Counted from the first letter of the stretch, positions 52,853 to 63,326 are shown. The stretch: 64,000 nt of DNA from Massilia timonae CCUG 45783 (GCF_000315425.1 NZ_JH992922.1:1731086-1795085), one strand, 5' to 3'. Notes: generated by a model from the sequence alone, not told the origin. Made by a program: numbers and translations.

Positions 52853-54147
52853 ACCGCGCGCTGTATTCAAGCCTGTGGTGGCTGGCCCTGCCGGCCGTGC
52901 TGGGCCGCCTGTGGTGGCGTGGCCGCAAGGAGCCGGGCTACCGCGCGCACTGGGGCGAACGCCTGGCCCTGATCGGTCCGGCGCCGAGCGAACGTCCGAC
53001 CATCATGGTGCACGCCGTCTCGGTCGGCGAGACGCGCGCCGCCGAACCGGTGGTCGACGCGCTCCTGGCGGCCTATCCCGATTGCCGCATCCTGCTGACC
53101 CATATGACGCCGACCGGCCGCGCCACCGGACAATCCCTGTTCGCCCACCATGGCGAGCGCGTGGTGCAAAGCTACCTGCCATACGATACCGGCTTGATGA
53201 CGCGGCGCTTCCTGCGCCGCCATCGCCCGCGCGCCTGCATCCTGATGGAGACCGAGGTCTGGCCCAACCTGATCCACGCCTGCAATCGGCTTGCTGTGCC
53301 GGTCGTGTTGGCCAATGCCCGCCTGTCCGAAAAATCCCTGAAGCGTGGCCGCAAGGCGGGCGCCGTGATGCGGGAGGCGGCGCGCGGCTTCACCCTGGTC
53401 GCGGCCCAGACCGAGGTTGATGCAGAGCGCATCCGCTCGCTCGGCGCGCCGAACGTGGTGGTCACCGGCAGCGTCAAGTTCGACGTGACGCCGCCGCCGG
53501 CGGCGCTGGAAAAGGGTGACTGGCTGCGCAGCCGCATCCGCTCCGGCGGCCCTGAGCGGCCCGTGTTCCTGTGCGCCAGCACGCGCGAGGGCGAAGAGGC
53601 GCTGATCCTCGACGCCTGGCGGCGGATGCCCGACAAGCCGGCCGGCGCGCTCCTGGCGATCGTGCCGCGCCATCCGCAGCGTTTCGACGAAGTCGCTTCC
53701 CTGGCCTCGGCGCGCGGATTCACGCTGGCGCGGCGTTCGCAGTTCGGGCTTGACCACGGCGTCGACCATGGCGTGGGCGGCGCCGACGTGCTGCTGGGCG
53801 ATTCGATGGGCGAGATGTTCGCCTATTACGCAGCCTGCGATTGCGCGTATATCGGCGGCAGCCTGCTGCCGCTGGGCGGCCAGAACCTGATCGAAGCCTG
53901 CGCGCTGGGCAAGCCGGTGCTGGTGGGCGAGCATACCTTCAACTTCCTCGACGCCACCAATGAGGCGGTGGACGACGGCGCCGCGCTGCGGCTGCCTGAC
54001 GCCGACGCGCTGGTGACGGCGGCCGTGCGCCTGCTGCGCGACGGCGCGGCGCGGGTGGCGATGGGGGAGAAGGCGCTGGCCTTCGCGCGCCGCCACCGTG
54101 GGGCGACCCTGCGCACTGTTGAACTCGTGCAACGGCATATCCGGTAG
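52849..54147 (+). CDS. waaA: 3-deoxy-D-manno-octulosonic acid (Kdo) transferase
   Basis: 432 residues from ATG 52849, overlapping waaC by 4 bp. An N-terminal membrane-associated helix (LYSSLWWLALPAVLGRLWWR) precedes the GT30 domain with HAVSVGETRAAEPV, LTHMTPTGRATG, METEVWPNLIHAC and the C-terminal GDSMGEMFAYYAACDCAYIGG, GGQNLIEACALGKPV. It transfers Kdo from CMP-Kdo to lipid A precursor. The waaC-waaA coupling ensures joint expression of inner-core enzymes. Confidence 0.94.
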   Translation: MNRALYSSLWWLALPAVLGRLWWRGRKEPGYRAHWGERLALIGPAPSERPTIMVHAVSVGETRAAEPVVDALLAAYPDCRILLTHMTPTGRATGQSLFAHHGERVVQSYLPYDTGLMTRRFLRRHRPRACILMETEVWPNLIHACNRLAVPVVLANARLSEKSLKRGRKAGAVMREAARGFTLVAAQTEVDAERIRSLGAPNVVVTGSVKFDVTPPPAALEKGDWLRSRIRSGGPERPVFLCASTREGEEALILDAWRRMPDKPAGALLAIVPRHPQRFDEVASLASARGFTLARRSQFGLDHGVDHGVGGADVLLGDSMGEMFAYYAACDCAYIGGSLLPLGGQNLIEACALGKPVLVGEHTFNFLDATNEAVDDGAALRLPDADALVTAAVRLLRDGAARVAMGEKALAFARRHRGATLRTVELVQRHIR

Positions 54148-54150
54148 GTT

Positions 54151-54180
54151 TTGTTACCATTCCAAACTGCACGGTACAAA
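54151..54180 (+). promoter_or_regulatory. Putative promoter of the YcxB-like gene
   Basis: TTGTTA (54151-54156) and TACAAA (54175-54180) are 18 bp apart, immediately after waaA and 18 bp before the start codon at 54198. The very short leader makes it uncertain. Confidence 0.4.
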
Positions 54181-54197
54181 ACAAAAGGGGATGCGCC

Positions 54198-54764
54198 ATG
54201 TTGTCGTTCAATCACCCGAGGCCGGTCGGTAGTGGAAAGCCCGCGGTTTTGCCAACTTCGGTACTGGTCCAGGAACAGGCGGCAGAGGCGCTGGAGGCGA
54301 TCATGACCGCAGCACCGACCGAAGTCCCGGCATCGCCACCCGCTGGCGTTGCGCTCCCGCCGCTGGATGCGCTGCACTTTTTCGTGCGCTATTCGCTGCG
54401 CGAGTACACCAGTTTCATGTGGCAGCATGGCGGCTTCCTGATCCGCCGCCGGCGCGTGCGCTGGCCGGCCAGCCTGCTCCTGCGCCTGAGAAGCACCTTC
54501 AGCGCGGCCCTGAACTTCGTCCTGCTCGGACGCGGGCGCCGCACCTATGAGTTCACCATCGACGAACACGGCATCGTACGCACCAGCGGCGGCGTGACCC
54601 TGATCGGCTGGGAAGACGTGGCCGCCGTGCGCACCTACTCGCGCGGCTTCATGATGGTGCTCAAGCGGGGCACCCTGCCGATTCCGTTTCGTTGCCTGTC
54701 CGAGGGACAGGTGGCCGCCATGCGCGAGCTGGCGGCGGCGCGGCACGAGCTGGCTTTGCGCTGA
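54198..54764 (+). CDS. YcxB-like protein of unknown function
   Basis: 188 residues from ATG 54198 with AAAGGGG upstream. The C-terminal half (about 115-180: YEFTIDEHGIVRTSGGVTLI, then WEDVAAVRTY and IPFRCLS) resembles the YcxB domain of small membrane proteins. YcxB proteins usually have two transmembrane helices before this; here only a short, arginine-interrupted hydrophobic stretch (SLLLRLRSTFSAALNFVLLG) is found. An N-terminal Ala/Pro region of about 55 residues is also unusual. Function is unknown. It follows waaA after 50 bp and converges on the metallopeptidase gene. Confidence 0.65.
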   Translation: MLSFNHPRPVGSGKPAVLPTSVLVQEQAAEALEAIMTAAPTEVPASPPAGVALPPLDALHFFVRYSLREYTSFMWQHGGFLIRRRRVRWPASLLLRLRSTFSAALNFVLLGRGRRTYEFTIDEHGIVRTSGGVTLIGWEDVAAVRTYSRGFMMVLKRGTLPIPFRCLSEGQVAAMRELAAARHELALR

Positions 54765-54818
54765 TTTTTTCCCGGCCTGCGGGCAGTGTTGGATGCGTGG
54801 ACGGGGGACCCGTCCACC

Positions 54819-55718
54819 CTACTCGAACAACACCGGCATCTCGTGCGAGCGCTTGCGCAGTGCCAGGCGCGCGCCGTCGTAATCCGGATACACCTCGCCC
54901 ACCGTGGCCCAGAACGCCGGGCTGTGGTTCATCTCGCGCAGGTGGGCCAGTTCGTGCGCCACCACGTAGTCGATCAGCGCTGGCGGATAATGGATCAGGC
55001 GCCAGTTGAGGCGAATGCTGCCGCCCACCGTGCACGAGCCCCAGCGCGAGCCGGCCGACGACAGCGTGAAGCTGCTGTAGCTCACGCCCAGCTGCGGCGC
55101 GAAATGGTCCAGGCGCTCGCGGAACAGGCGCTTGGCCTCGGCCTGGAACCAGATCTTCACTCTTTCCTTGAGCTGCCATTCGGACAGCCCCGGCACCACG
55201 CCGATCCACAGCTCGTTGCTGGCGGCGTCGAACTGGCAGTGGCTGCGCTCCGCGTCCTCGAGGCGCAGCACGATGTCGCCGCCCAGGTAGGGCAGGCGCG
55301 CGCCATCCTTCCATTCGACAGGCAGCCGTTGCTGGCGCTGGTCGCGCCGTTCTCCCCGTTCGAGCAGCTTGGTGACGATCCAGCGCTGCTTGGCGCGCAG
55401 CGCGTTGTCGATCTCTTCGAGCGTCACGCGGCGTGGCGCCGTCACGCGCAGGCCGTCGTCGTCGATGGTGAAGCCGATCGAGCGCCGTGACGAGCGGCGC
55501 AAGGCGTACTCGATGGTGTGGTGGCCGAGGACGATGCGTTTCAGGGGAGGGTCTTGCGGGCCGACGGGCGGCGAGGGGAGCTTGATGCGGGGCGGCGCCG
55601 GCGGCGCCTTGAACAGCGGCTGCGCGGGCGGCGCAGGCTTGTCGGAAGGTTTCAGCGCCGCGAAGAATTCTTGCGCGAACAACTCCAGCTGATGCCCGTC
55701 GACCTTCGCCGAGGCCAT
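54819..55718 (-). CDS. YgjP-like (DUF45/M48) metal-dependent peptidase
   Basis: 299 residues from ATG 55718 (MASAKVDGHQLELF); the frame is open further upstream but that part would overlap the PlsC gene. After a Pro-rich N-terminus comes the YgjP domain with VTAPRRVTLEEIDNALRAK, SSAGSRWGSCTVGGSIRLNW and the zinc motif HELAHLREMNHSPAFW. It is a predicted cytoplasmic metallopeptidase of unknown substrate. It is the last gene of the minus-strand run, 41 bp after plsC. Confidence 0.87.
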   Translation of the reverse strand: MASAKVDGHQLELFAQEFFAALKPSDKPAPPAQPLFKAPPAPPRIKLPSPPVGPQDPPLKRIVLGHHTIEYALRRSSRRSIGFTIDDDGLRVTAPRRVTLEEIDNALRAKQRWIVTKLLERGERRDQRQQRLPVEWKDGARLPYLGGDIVLRLEDAERSHCQFDAASNELWIGVVPGLSEWQLKERVKIWFQAEAKRLFRERLDHFAPQLGVSYSSFTLSSAGSRWGSCTVGGSIRLNWRLIHYPPALIDYVVAHELAHLREMNHSPAFWATVGEVYPDYDGARLALRKRSHEMPVLFE

Positions 55719-55759
55719 GGTCTGAGGCCTCGACTCACGAATCTGGGCGCTGACGTCGC

Positions 55760-56500
55760 TCAACCACCTTTGTAGGCGTGGGGCGAAATGACGCGCATTT
55801 CGGATTCTATCCAATTTTCTACCTCTTGCATCAGGCTGTCGGGGGTATGGCCTTCGGGCGAGATCGGCTTGCCGATCGAGACCGTGATCAATCCGGGCCG
55901 TTTGATGAATGAATTCTTGGGCCAGCACTCGCCCGAATTATGCGCGATCGGCACCACGACCGCTTGGGTTTCCACAGCCAGGCGTGTGCCGCCGCTCTTG
56001 TACTTGCCCTTCTGGCCGACCGGGATGCGGGTGCCTTCGGGGAACATGATGATCCACTGGCCGTCGGCCAGGCGGCGCTTCCCGTGGCGCACGACCGAAC
56101 TGAAGGCATTCTTGCCCTGCTTGCGGTCGATCGGGATCATGCGCAGCAAGCCCATGGCCCAGCCGAAGAAGGGGATGTACAGGATTTCCTTCTTGAAGAC
56201 GTAGACCAGCGGCCGCGTGAGATTGGGCAGCAGGAAGATCGTTTCCCACGCCGACTGGTGCTTCGAGAGCACGATGGCCGGCGCGTCGGGCAGGTTCTCG
56301 TAGCCCTTGAATTGGTAGCGGATGCCGCAGATGACGCGCGCGCACCAGATGATGAAGACGTTCCAGCGCGAGGTGAACCAGAAGCGCTTGTTGTACGACA
56401 GCGGCGCTGCCAGGAAGCAGAGGGAGGCCCAGATGACGGTGGCGACGATCATGACGATCGTGAACAGCAGGGAACGCAGGAACAAACTGAAGTTACGCAA
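55760..56500 (-). CDS. Lysophospholipid acyltransferase (PlsC family)
   Basis: 246 residues from TTG 56500, which has GGAG 5 bp upstream; another TTG five codons earlier (56515) lacks a ribosome site. Two hydrophobic N-terminal segments precede the acyltransferase motif SKHQSAWET, which has HX4E instead of HX4D, and MFPEGTRIPVG. The substitution occurs in this betaproteobacterial subgroup as I know it. It should acylate lysophosphatidate at the inner membrane. It lies downstream of gmhB in the glyQS run. Confidence 0.88.
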   Translation of the reverse strand: MRNFSLFLRSLLFTIVMIVATVIWASLCFLAAPLSYNKRFWFTSRWNVFIIWCARVICGIRYQFKGYENLPDAPAIVLSKHQSAWETIFLLPNLTRPLVYVFKKEILYIPFFGWAMGLLRMIPIDRKQGKNAFSSVVRHGKRRLADGQWIIMFPEGTRIPVGQKGKYKSGGTRLAVETQAVVVPIAHNSGECWPKNSFIKRPGLITVSIGKPISPEGHTPDSLMQEVENWIESEMRVISPHAYKGG

Positions 56501-56555
56501 AGGGGCTCCGGACAAATCGATCTGGTTCTGGACTGGACTGCGAATTTTTTATTGA

Positions 56556-57140
56556 TTATGCAGGCTGCGCGCCGGTTGTGCCAGAGGCGGCGCTCGATGG
56601 AGAACCCGGCTTGAGGAAGGCGGTCACCATCGCCGCCAGGTCCGGGAACACCTGGGTGCCGGGCGGCAGGCCGCCGGTGGCCTGGGTCGTCTCGCCCTTC
56701 CCGGTCAGCACCAGGTAGGGCGTGCAGCCGCGGTTGAAGCCGGCCTGCAGGTCGCGCAGCGAGTCGCCCACGGTGGGCACGCCCTTGAGATTGACCTTGA
56801 ACCGCTTGCCGATCTCTTCGAACATGCCCGACTTGGGCTTGCGGCAGTCGCAGCCGTCGATCGCCGCGTGCGGGCAGAAGAAGATGGCGTCGATGTCGGC
56901 GCCCACCAGCTGGGCCGCCGCATGCAGCTTGGCGTGGATGGCGTTCAGGGTCGCGATGTCGAACAGGCCGCGCGCGATGCCCGACTGGTTGGTCGCGACC
57001 ACCACCCGGTAGCCCGCCTGGTTCAGGCGGGCGATCGCTTCGAGCGAGCCGGGAATCGGGATCCATTCGGCCGGCGACTTGATGAAGTCCGGCGAATCGT
57101 GGTTGATCACGCCATCCCGGTCGAGGATGATGAGCTTCAT
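56556..57140 (-). CDS. gmhB: D-glycero-beta-D-manno-heptose-1,7-bisphosphate 7-phosphatase
   Basis: 194 residues from ATG 57140, with GGAAGAG upstream; an ATG 11 codons earlier has none. The HAD motif is ILDRDGVINHDS (D7, D9), followed by VVVATNQSGIARGLF, and the GmhB zinc cluster appears as CPHAAIDGCDCRKPKSG. VGDSLRDLQAG is HAD motif III. It removes the 7-phosphate in ADP-heptose synthesis, feeding waaC at 51872. The C-terminus is somewhat Ala/Ser-rich. Confidence 0.92.
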   Translation of the reverse strand: MKLIILDRDGVINHDSPDFIKSPAEWIPIPGSLEAIARLNQAGYRVVVATNQSGIARGLFDIATLNAIHAKLHAAAQLVGADIDAIFFCPHAAIDGCDCRKPKSGMFEEIGKRFKVNLKGVPTVGDSLRDLQAGFNRGCTPYLVLTGKGETTQATGGLPPGTQVFPDLAAMVTAFLKPGSPSSAASGTTGAQPA

Positions 57141-57174
57141 CGCCCGCTCTTCCTTGTCGCGCTCCTTGCCCATC

Positions 57175-59283
57175 TTATGCCGCCAGCTTCGAGATGTCGG
57201 CCACGCGGTTCATCATTCCGTGCAGCGACGCCAGCAGGGCCAGGCGGTTGTTGCGCAGCTTGACGTCGTCGGCCATCACCATCACGTCGTTGAAGAAGGC
57301 GTCGACCTGGTCGCGCAGCTGGGCCAGGGTCTTGAGCGTGCCGGCAAAATCGCCCGCGGCGAAGGCCGCGTCGACGTCGGGCTGCACGCGGGCGACGGCG
57401 GCCGCCAGGTCCTTCTCGGCCTGGTCCTGCAGCAGGGCAGGGTCGACCGCGGCGTCCTTCGGCATCGCTTCCTCGTTCTTCTTGAGGATGTTGGTGATGC
57501 GCTTGTTGGCGGCGGCCAGCGAGGCCGCCTCGGGCAGCGCCGCGAAGGCCTGCACCGCTTCCAGGCGCTGCACCACGTCGTCGACGCGGTCCGGGTCCTG
57601 GGCCAGCACCGCCTCGACCTCGTTCGGCGAGAAGCCGCGCTCGCGCAGCATGCCGCGCAGGCGGTCGAGCATGAACGCGGTCACCTCGGTGCGCGGATCG
57701 CGCAGCGATTCGAAGCGCGCCGGCTCGTCGGCGAAGGTGGTCATCGCGTCGGCCAGCATGTCGGCGATCGACAGCGGCAGGCGCTTCTCGACCAGCATGC
57801 GCATGATGCCCAGCGCATGGCGGCGTAGCGCGAACGGATCCTTTTCTCCGGTCGGCTGCAGGCCGATGGCCCAGATGCCGACCAGGGTTTCCAGCTTGTC
57901 GGCCAGGGCGACCGCGAGGCCGGTATTGGTCGCGGGAAGAAGGTCGCCGGCGAAACGCGGCTGGTAGTGTTCGGACGCCGCGCGCGCGACGTCGTCATGC
58001 TCGCCATCGTGGCGCGCGTAGTACGTGCCCATGATGCCCTGCAGCTCGGGGAACTCGCCGACCATGTCGGTGAGCAGGTCGGCCTTGGACAGGCGCGCGC
58101 CGCGCTCGGCCAGCGCCGCGTCGAAGCCCAGGCGGGTGGCGATATAGGTCGCCAGCTTGGTGACGCGCTCGCTGCGCTCGGCCTGCGTGCCCAGCTTGTT
58201 GTGGTAGACCACGCTGGCCAGTTGCGGCAGGCGCGACTCGAGGGTCTTCTTTTTATCCTGCTCGAAGAAGAACTTGGCGTCCGACAGGCGCGGGCGCACC
58301 ACGCGCTCGTTGCCGCCGACGATGGCGGTCGGGTCGTCGGTCGCGATGTTCGACACGATCAGGAAGCGCGAACGCAGCTTGCCTTCGGCGTCGGTCAGCG
58401 CGAAGTATTTCTGGTTGGTCTGCATGGTGAGGATCAGGCATTCCTGCGGCACGGCCAGGAATTCTTCCTCGAAGCGGCATTCATAGACCACCGGCCATTC
58501 GACCAGGGCCGCCACTTCGTCCAGCAGCGACTCGGGCATCAGGACCTGGTCGGCGCCGGCTTTGTCGAGCAACTGGGCGCGGATGCTTTCCTTGCGTGCT
58601 TCGGCCGACGAGAGCACCTTGCCTTCGGCTTCCAGCACTCGGGCGTAGTTGTCGGCATGGTCGATCGCGATCGGGCCGCCGTGCGACAGGAAGCGGTGGC
58701 CCATCGTGGTGCGGCCGGCGGCGAGGCCCAGCAGGGAGATCGGCAGCACCTGCTCGCCATGCAGCGCGATCAAGAGGTGTACCGGGCGCACGAACTGCAC
58801 GGTGTCGCCGCTCGGGCGCTGGTAGCTCATGACCTTCGGGATCGGCAGCTTGGCCACCGTCTCGGCCAGCACGTCCTGCACGGCGCCCGCGAGGGCACTG
58901 CCGGCGGCGGTATAGGTGTAGAAGAAGCTCTCGGCCTTGCCGTCCTGGGCGCGTTCGAGCTGGTCGACGGTCAGATCGGGGAAGCCCAGCGCGGCCAGCT
59001 TCTTGCCAAGGGGCGCGCTTGGATTGCCTTCCTTGTCGAGGGCCACGGAGACAGGCAGCACCTTCTCGCGGATCGATTTGTCGGGCGAGGTGCCGCGCAC
59101 ATTGGTGATGGACACGGCCAGGCGGCGCGGGGTGGCGTGGGTGGTAATGGTGCTGTCGGCTTCCAGGAAGTCGCGCGCCTTCAGGCCATTGGCGATGCCG
59201 GTCGCAAAGGCTGCGCCCAGCTTGACGAGCGCCTTCGGCGGCAGTTCTTCGGTCTGCAGTTCGACGAGGAGTGTTTGGTTCAT
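57175..59283 (-). CDS. glyS: Glycyl-tRNA synthetase, beta subunit
   Basis: 702 residues from ATG 59283 ([19 protein letters not shown]), the classical N-terminus; a TTG overlapping the glyQ stop (TTGA, 59301-59304) is an alternative start. [23 protein letters not shown] and [13 protein letters not shown] are typical. The beta subunit binds tRNA-Gly and completes the alpha2beta2 enzyme with glyQ, encoded just upstream. Confidence 0.96.
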   Translation of the reverse strand: MNQTLLVELQTEELPPKALVKLGAAFATGIANGLKARDFLEADSTITTHATPRRLAVSITNVRGTSPDKSIREKVLPVSVALDKEGNPSAPLGKKLAALGFPDLTVDQLERAQDGKAESFFYTYTAAGSALAGAVQDVLAETVAKLPIPKVMSYQRPSGDTVQFVRPVHLLIALHGEQVLPISLLGLAAGRTTMGHRFLSHGGPIAIDHADNYARVLEAEGKVLSSAEARKESIRAQLLDKAGADQVLMPESLLDEVAALVEWPVVYECRFEEEFLAVPQECLILTMQTNQKYFALTDAEGKLRSRFLIVSNIATDDPTAIVGGNERVVRPRLSDAKFFFEQDKKKTLESRLPQLASVVYHNKLGTQAERSERVTKLATYIATRLGFDAALAERGARLSKADLLTDMVGEFPELQGIMGTYYARHDGEHDDVARAASEHYQPRFAGDLLPATNTGLAVALADKLETLVGIWAIGLQPTGEKDPFALRRHALGIMRMLVEKRLPLSIADMLADAMTTFADEPARFESLRDPRTEVTAFMLDRLRGMLRERGFSPNEVEAVLAQDPDRVDDVVQRLEAVQAFAALPEAASLAAANKRITNILKKNEEAMPKDAAVDPALLQDQAEKDLAAAVARVQPDVDAAFAAGDFAGTLKTLAQLRDQVDAFFNDVMVMADDVKLRNNRLALLASLHGMMNRVADISKLAA

Positions 59284-59300
59284 GGTCTGTTCTGTTCTTT

Positions 59301-60212
59301 TCAAGCTGCTTGTTCGGCCTTGGGCGCCATGGGGAAGCCCAATTTTTCGCGCGAATCGTAATAGGCTTGCGCCACCAGGCGCGACAGGGTGCGCACGCGG
59401 CCGATGTAGGCGGCGCGCTCGGTCACCGAGATCGCGCCGCGCGCGTCCAGCAGGTTGAAGCTGTGCGAGGCCTTCATGATCTGCTCGTAGGCCGGCAGGG
59501 TCAGTTGCAGCTCGACCAGGCGCTTGGCTTCGGATTCGTGGTTATTGAAAGCCTGGAACAGGATCTCGGTGTTCGAATGCTCGAAGTTGTAGGTCGATTG
59601 TTCGACCTCGTTCTGGTGGAAGACGTCGCCGTAGGAGAGCTTCTTTTTAACGCCGTTTTCTTCCCACTCGGTCCACACCAGGTCATAGACGTTCTCGACG
59701 CCCTGCAGGTACATGGCCAGGCGCTCGATGCCATAGGTGATCTCGCCCAGCACCGGCTTGCAATCGAGGCCGCCGACTTGCTGGAAATAGGTGAACTGGG
59801 TGACTTCCATGCCGTTCAGCCAGACTTCCCAGCCGAGGCCCCAGGCGCCCAGGGTCGGGCTTTCCCAGTCGTCCTCGACGAAGCGCACGTCATTCTTCTT
59901 CAGGTCCAGGCCCAGCGCCTCGAGCGAACCGAGGTACAGATCGAGGATGTTCTCGGGCGCCGGCTTCAGCGCCACCTGGTACTGGTAGTAATGCTGCAGG
60001 CGGTTTGGATTCTCGCCATAGCGGCCATCCTTCGGGCGGCGCGACGGCTGCACATAGGCGGCGCGCCACGGCTCCGGTCCGATCGCACGCAGGAAGGTGC
60101 CGGTGTGGAAGGTGCCCGCGCCGACTTCCATGTCGTAGGGCTGGAGCAGTGCGCAGCCCTGCTTGTCCCAGTAGGACTGCAGGGTAAGGATGATTTGTTG
60201 GAATGTGAGCAT
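59301..60212 (-). CDS. glyQ: Glycyl-tRNA synthetase, alpha subunit
   Basis: 303 residues from ATG 60212 ([20 protein letters not shown]), matching the family length. Class II motifs are visible: [40 protein letters not shown] and [20 protein letters not shown]. It carries the glycine and ATP site. A hairpin of CGCCCC and GGGGCG (60285-60302) lies in the 97-bp gap after lnt and may separate the transcripts. Confidence 0.97.
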   Translation of the reverse strand: MLTFQQIILTLQSYWDKQGCALLQPYDMEVGAGTFHTGTFLRAIGPEPWRAAYVQPSRRPKDGRYGENPNRLQHYYQYQVALKPAPENILDLYLGSLEALGLDLKKNDVRFVEDDWESPTLGAWGLGWEVWLNGMEVTQFTYFQQVGGLDCKPVLGEITYGIERLAMYLQGVENVYDLVWTEWEENGVKKKLSYGDVFHQNEVEQSTYNFEHSNTEILFQAFNNHESEAKRLVELQLTLPAYEQIMKASHSFNLLDARGAISVTERAAYIGRVRTLSRLVAQAYYDSREKLGFPMAPKAEQAA

Positions 60213-60309
60213 CTCGAATGGGACGGGGCTGGTGGGCCGCGAACACGGTATGTTTGCCAAATGACTAATTCTACTGAATTTTTGCGCCCCTCTGGGGGGC
60301 GATTTCAAC

Positions 60310-61887
60310 TCAGCTATTCGATTTAAGACGGTAGCGGCGGCCCGCGAACCACGCGCCGAGCAGCATCAAGCCGCCCAGCGTCAGGAAGGCCGCATTGCCG
60401 AGGCGGATGAACGGCGTCATGCCGCTCGCGCCGCGCACGGTCGCGCTCAGGACGCCGTCGGTATAGAAGGGCAGCACTTGCGTGATGTTGCCGCGGTGGT
60501 CGATCACGGCGGTGGCGCCGTCGTTGGTCGAGCGCAGCATCGGACGGCCCGTTTCCAGGGTGCGCATGCGCGAGATCTGCAGGTGCTGCGGGATGGCCAC
60601 CGACTGGCCGTACCACGACAGGTTCGACACGTTCAGCAGCAAGGTCGCCGGGTGCTGCGCATTGCGCAGCTGGTAGGCGATCTCTTCGCCGAACACGTCT
60701 TCGTAGCAGATATTCGGCAGCACCCACTGGTCCTTGACCTGGAACGGGGCCTGCAGCGCGGCGCCGCGGGTGGCGTCGCTCAGCGGGATGTTCAGGATGT
60801 CGGTGAACCAGCGGAAGCCCGGCGGGATGAATTCGCCGAACGGCACCAGGTGCGCCTTGTCGTAGCGATAGGGCCGTGGCTCGGGGCTCATCGCGATCAG
60901 GCTGTTGCCGTATTTTTCGGGGCCGTCGAACAAGGGCATGCCGATCGCCAGCGTGCTGCCGGTGCTCGTGGCATAGCGCTGCAGGCCGTCCAGGTAGCCG
61001 TCCGGCAGATTGTGCGGAAAGACGGGCAGGGCGGTTTCCGGCGTCGCGATCAGGTCGGCCGGGGCCGCCGTGATCATCGCCTGGTAGCGCGTCACGATGC
61101 TGGTCAGGAATTCCATATCGAACTTCCTGTCTTGCGGGATATTGCCTTGCAGCAGGCGCACGCTGATCGGCTGGCCGGTCTCCTGCGTCCATTCGACCGT
61201 GCGCAGGCCGGCGCCCGCCAGCAGCAGGCCGGCCAGCAGGCCGATCGCCGGCCAGCGCGCGCGCTGGGTCAGCATCGCGATGCAGCCGGCGCCGACGCCG
61301 ACCAGGATGCCGAGGCCGTACACGCCGATCAGCGGCGCGAAGCCGGCCAGCGGCGCCAGGTCATGGGCATAGCCCGACGAGGCCCAGGGGAAACCCGTGA
61401 ACACCCAGCCGCGCAGCCATTCGGACACGCCCCACAAGGTCGGCAGCACCAGCAGCAGGAAGGCGGCCACCGGCAGCGACCAGCGCTTGCGCAGCCAGCT
61501 CGCCACGCCGGCGGTGAAGGCGGCGAACAGGCCCATGTACAGGCCGAGCAGGACGATCGCCACCACCGCCAGCAGCACCGGCAGGTGGGCGAAGCGGGTC
61601 ATGAGGACGGACAGCCAGTGCATGCCGGCGACCGACCAGCCGAAGCCGAAGGCCCAGCCGATCAGGGTTGCGCGCTTGACCGAATTGCCCATGCCGACCT
61701 GGTAGAACAGCCAGGCCAGCGACAGGAATTGCAGCGGCCACCAGCCGAAGGGCTGGAACGAGAGGATGGATGAACCGCCGGCCAGCGCGGCGGTGAGCAG
61801 CAGCAGAAGCGAAGGCTTGCTGCCGCGCAGCGCCGCGCGTTCGGCCAGTTCCGCCGCGGTCAAAGGCTGGGTCCGGCGGCGCAGCAT
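60310..61887 (-). CDS. lnt: Apolipoprotein N-acyltransferase
   Basis: 525 residues. Several N-terminal transmembrane helices (about 27-230) precede the periplasmic nitrilase-like domain. The catalytic Glu is in [11 protein letters not shown] (near 284), [13 protein letters not shown] carries the family loop, and the nucleophile Cys is in [11 protein letters not shown] (near 392); a last helix ends the protein. It N-acylates the cysteine of mature lipoproteins. The ATG shares one base with the corC stop (TGATG), so both are translationally coupled. Confidence 0.96.
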   Translation of the reverse strand: MLRRRTQPLTAAELAERAALRGSKPSLLLLLTAALAGGSSILSFQPFGWWPLQFLSLAWLFYQVGMGNSVKRATLIGWAFGFGWSVAGMHWLSVLMTRFAHLPVLLAVVAIVLLGLYMGLFAAFTAGVASWLRKRWSLPVAAFLLLVLPTLWGVSEWLRGWVFTGFPWASSGYAHDLAPLAGFAPLIGVYGLGILVGVGAGCIAMLTQRARWPAIGLLAGLLLAGAGLRTVEWTQETGQPISVRLLQGNIPQDRKFDMEFLTSIVTRYQAMITAAPADLIATPETALPVFPHNLPDGYLDGLQRYATSTGSTLAIGMPLFDGPEKYGNSLIAMSPEPRPYRYDKAHLVPFGEFIPPGFRWFTDILNIPLSDATRGAALQAPFQVKDQWVLPNICYEDVFGEEIAYQLRNAQHPATLLLNVSNLSWYGQSVAIPQHLQISRMRTLETGRPMLRSTNDGATAVIDHRGNITQVLPFYTDGVLSATVRGASGMTPFIRLGNAAFLTLGGLMLLGAWFAGRRYRLKSNS

Positions 61888-62765
61888 CAGTCGCGTTCGT
61901 CTTCCAGCGATGGCAACCGTTCGACCAGCAGGACGTGGATCTGGCGTGCGTCGGCGCGCAGCACCTCGAAGCGCAGGCCGTGCAGGTCGACCACTTCGCC
62001 CTTGTGCGGCATGTGGCCCAGGTGGCTGGCGATCAGGCCGCCGATGGTGTCGACCTCGTCGTCCGGCAGCTCGGTGCCGAGCTCCTCGTTGAATTGCTCG
62101 ATCTCGGTCAGCGCCTTGATGCGCCAGCGCGGGCCGTGCTGGCCTTCGCGGATCGAGATGATGTTGTCTTCTTCTTCGTCGAAGTCGTATTCGTCCTCGA
62201 TGTCGCCGACGATCTGCTCGAGCACATCCTCGATCGTGATCAGGCCGGCCACACCGGAATACTCGTCGACCACGATCGCCATGTGGTTGTGGTTGGCGCG
62301 GAAATCGCGCAGCAGCACGTTCAGGCGCTTCGATTCGGGAATGAAGACTGCCGGGCGCAATTTGGTGCGCACGTCGAAAGATTCTTCAGCGTAATAACGC
62401 AGCAAATCCTTGGCCAGCAGGATGCCGACCACCTTGTCGCGCTCGCCTTCGATGGCGGGGAAGCGCGAGTGGGCGGTTTCGAGCACGTAAGGCATCCATT
62501 CCTCGATCGGTTTCGTGATGTCGATCACGTCCATCTGGGAACGGGGAACCATGATGTCGCGCGCCGACAGGTCGGACACCTGGAACACGCCCTCGATCAT
62601 CGACAGCGCATCGGCGTCGAGGAGGTTGCGTTCGTGGGCATCGTGCAGCACTTCGAGGAGCTCTGCGCGATTTTCGGGCTCGGGGGAGATGAAGGCGGTC
62701 AGCCGCTCCAGCAGTGACCTGTGGGGTTTGGCGTCCGGTCGGACGTCACTGGGATACTCGGGCAT
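61887..62765 (-). CDS. corC: CorC/HlyC-type CBS domain protein (YbeX)
   Basis: 292 residues from ATG 62765 (MPEYPSDVRPDAKPHRS). Two CBS domains (about 65-190; ARDIMVPRSQMDVIDI, HMAIVVDEYSGVAGLITIEDVLEQIVGDIEDEYD) and a C-terminal transporter-associated domain are present, without membrane helices. YbeX/CorC is linked to magnesium/cobalt efflux and to ribosome maturation. The phoH-ybeY-corC-lnt order is the conserved ybeZYX-lnt arrangement. Confidence 0.93.
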   Translation of the reverse strand: MPEYPSDVRPDAKPHRSLLERLTAFISPEPENRAELLEVLHDAHERNLLDADALSMIEGVFQVSDLSARDIMVPRSQMDVIDITKPIEEWMPYVLETAHSRFPAIEGERDKVVGILLAKDLLRYYAEESFDVRTKLRPAVFIPESKRLNVLLRDFRANHNHMAIVVDEYSGVAGLITIEDVLEQIVGDIEDEYDFDEEEDNIISIREGQHGPRWRIKALTEIEQFNEELGTELPDDEVDTIGGLIASHLGHMPHKGEVVDLHGLRFEVLRADARQIHVLLVERLPSLEDERD

Positions 62766-62858
62766 AGTTGGCGGGAAGCCGTTGTTGCAATGGGGTGTAG
62801 GATACACCAAATAGGGGTGCGCCCAGTATTTACACGAGTGCGCACCCGACGGCTTGCC

Positions 62859-63326
62859 TCAATCAGCGTAGGGATCCGGGAAGCCCAGCACCTCCATGAT
62901 GTCGCGCTCGAACTGCTCCATTTCTTCGGCGTCATCGTCGTTTTCGTGGTCCCAGCCCTGGGCGTGCAGCACGCCGTGCACGACCAGGTGGGCCGCGTGT
63001 TCCTCGACCGTTTTCTTTTGCTCCTCGGCCTCGCGTTGCAGCACGTCGGTGCACAGCACGATGTCGGCCTGGGTCGGGTCGTCCTCGCCCAGCTCCTCTT
63101 CTTCGTTGTAGGCGAAGGTGAGGACGTTGGTGGCGTAGTCCTTGCCGCGATAGGCCTTGTTCAGCGCCTGCCCCTCCTCGGCATCGACGAAGCGGATGGT
63201 CAGCTCGGCCGGGCCGAGCAGGGCCGCCTCGACCCAGCGCTGCAGCTTGGCTTCGGTGATCTCGCCTTCGAGGCGGGTATCGGCGAACTGGACTTCCAGT
63301 TCAAGTGGATGTTTTTTTTCTTGCAT
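62859..63326 (-). CDS. ybeY: Endoribonuclease YbeY (rRNA maturation)
   Basis: 155 residues. The zinc motif [11 protein letters not shown] with H117, H121 and H127 is complete (H-x3-H-x5-H), preceded by the substrate-region [12 protein letters not shown]. YbeY takes part in 16S rRNA 3-prime end maturation and 70S quality control. The start overlaps the phoH coding sequence by 26 bp. Confidence 0.95.
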   Translation of the reverse strand: MQEKKHPLELEVQFADTRLEGEITEAKLQRWVEAALLGPAELTIRFVDAEEGQALNKAYRGKDYATNVLTFAYNEEEELGEDDPTQADIVLCTDVLQREAEEQKKTVEEHAAHLVVHGVLHAQGWDHENDDDAEEMEQFERDIMEVLGFPDPYAD

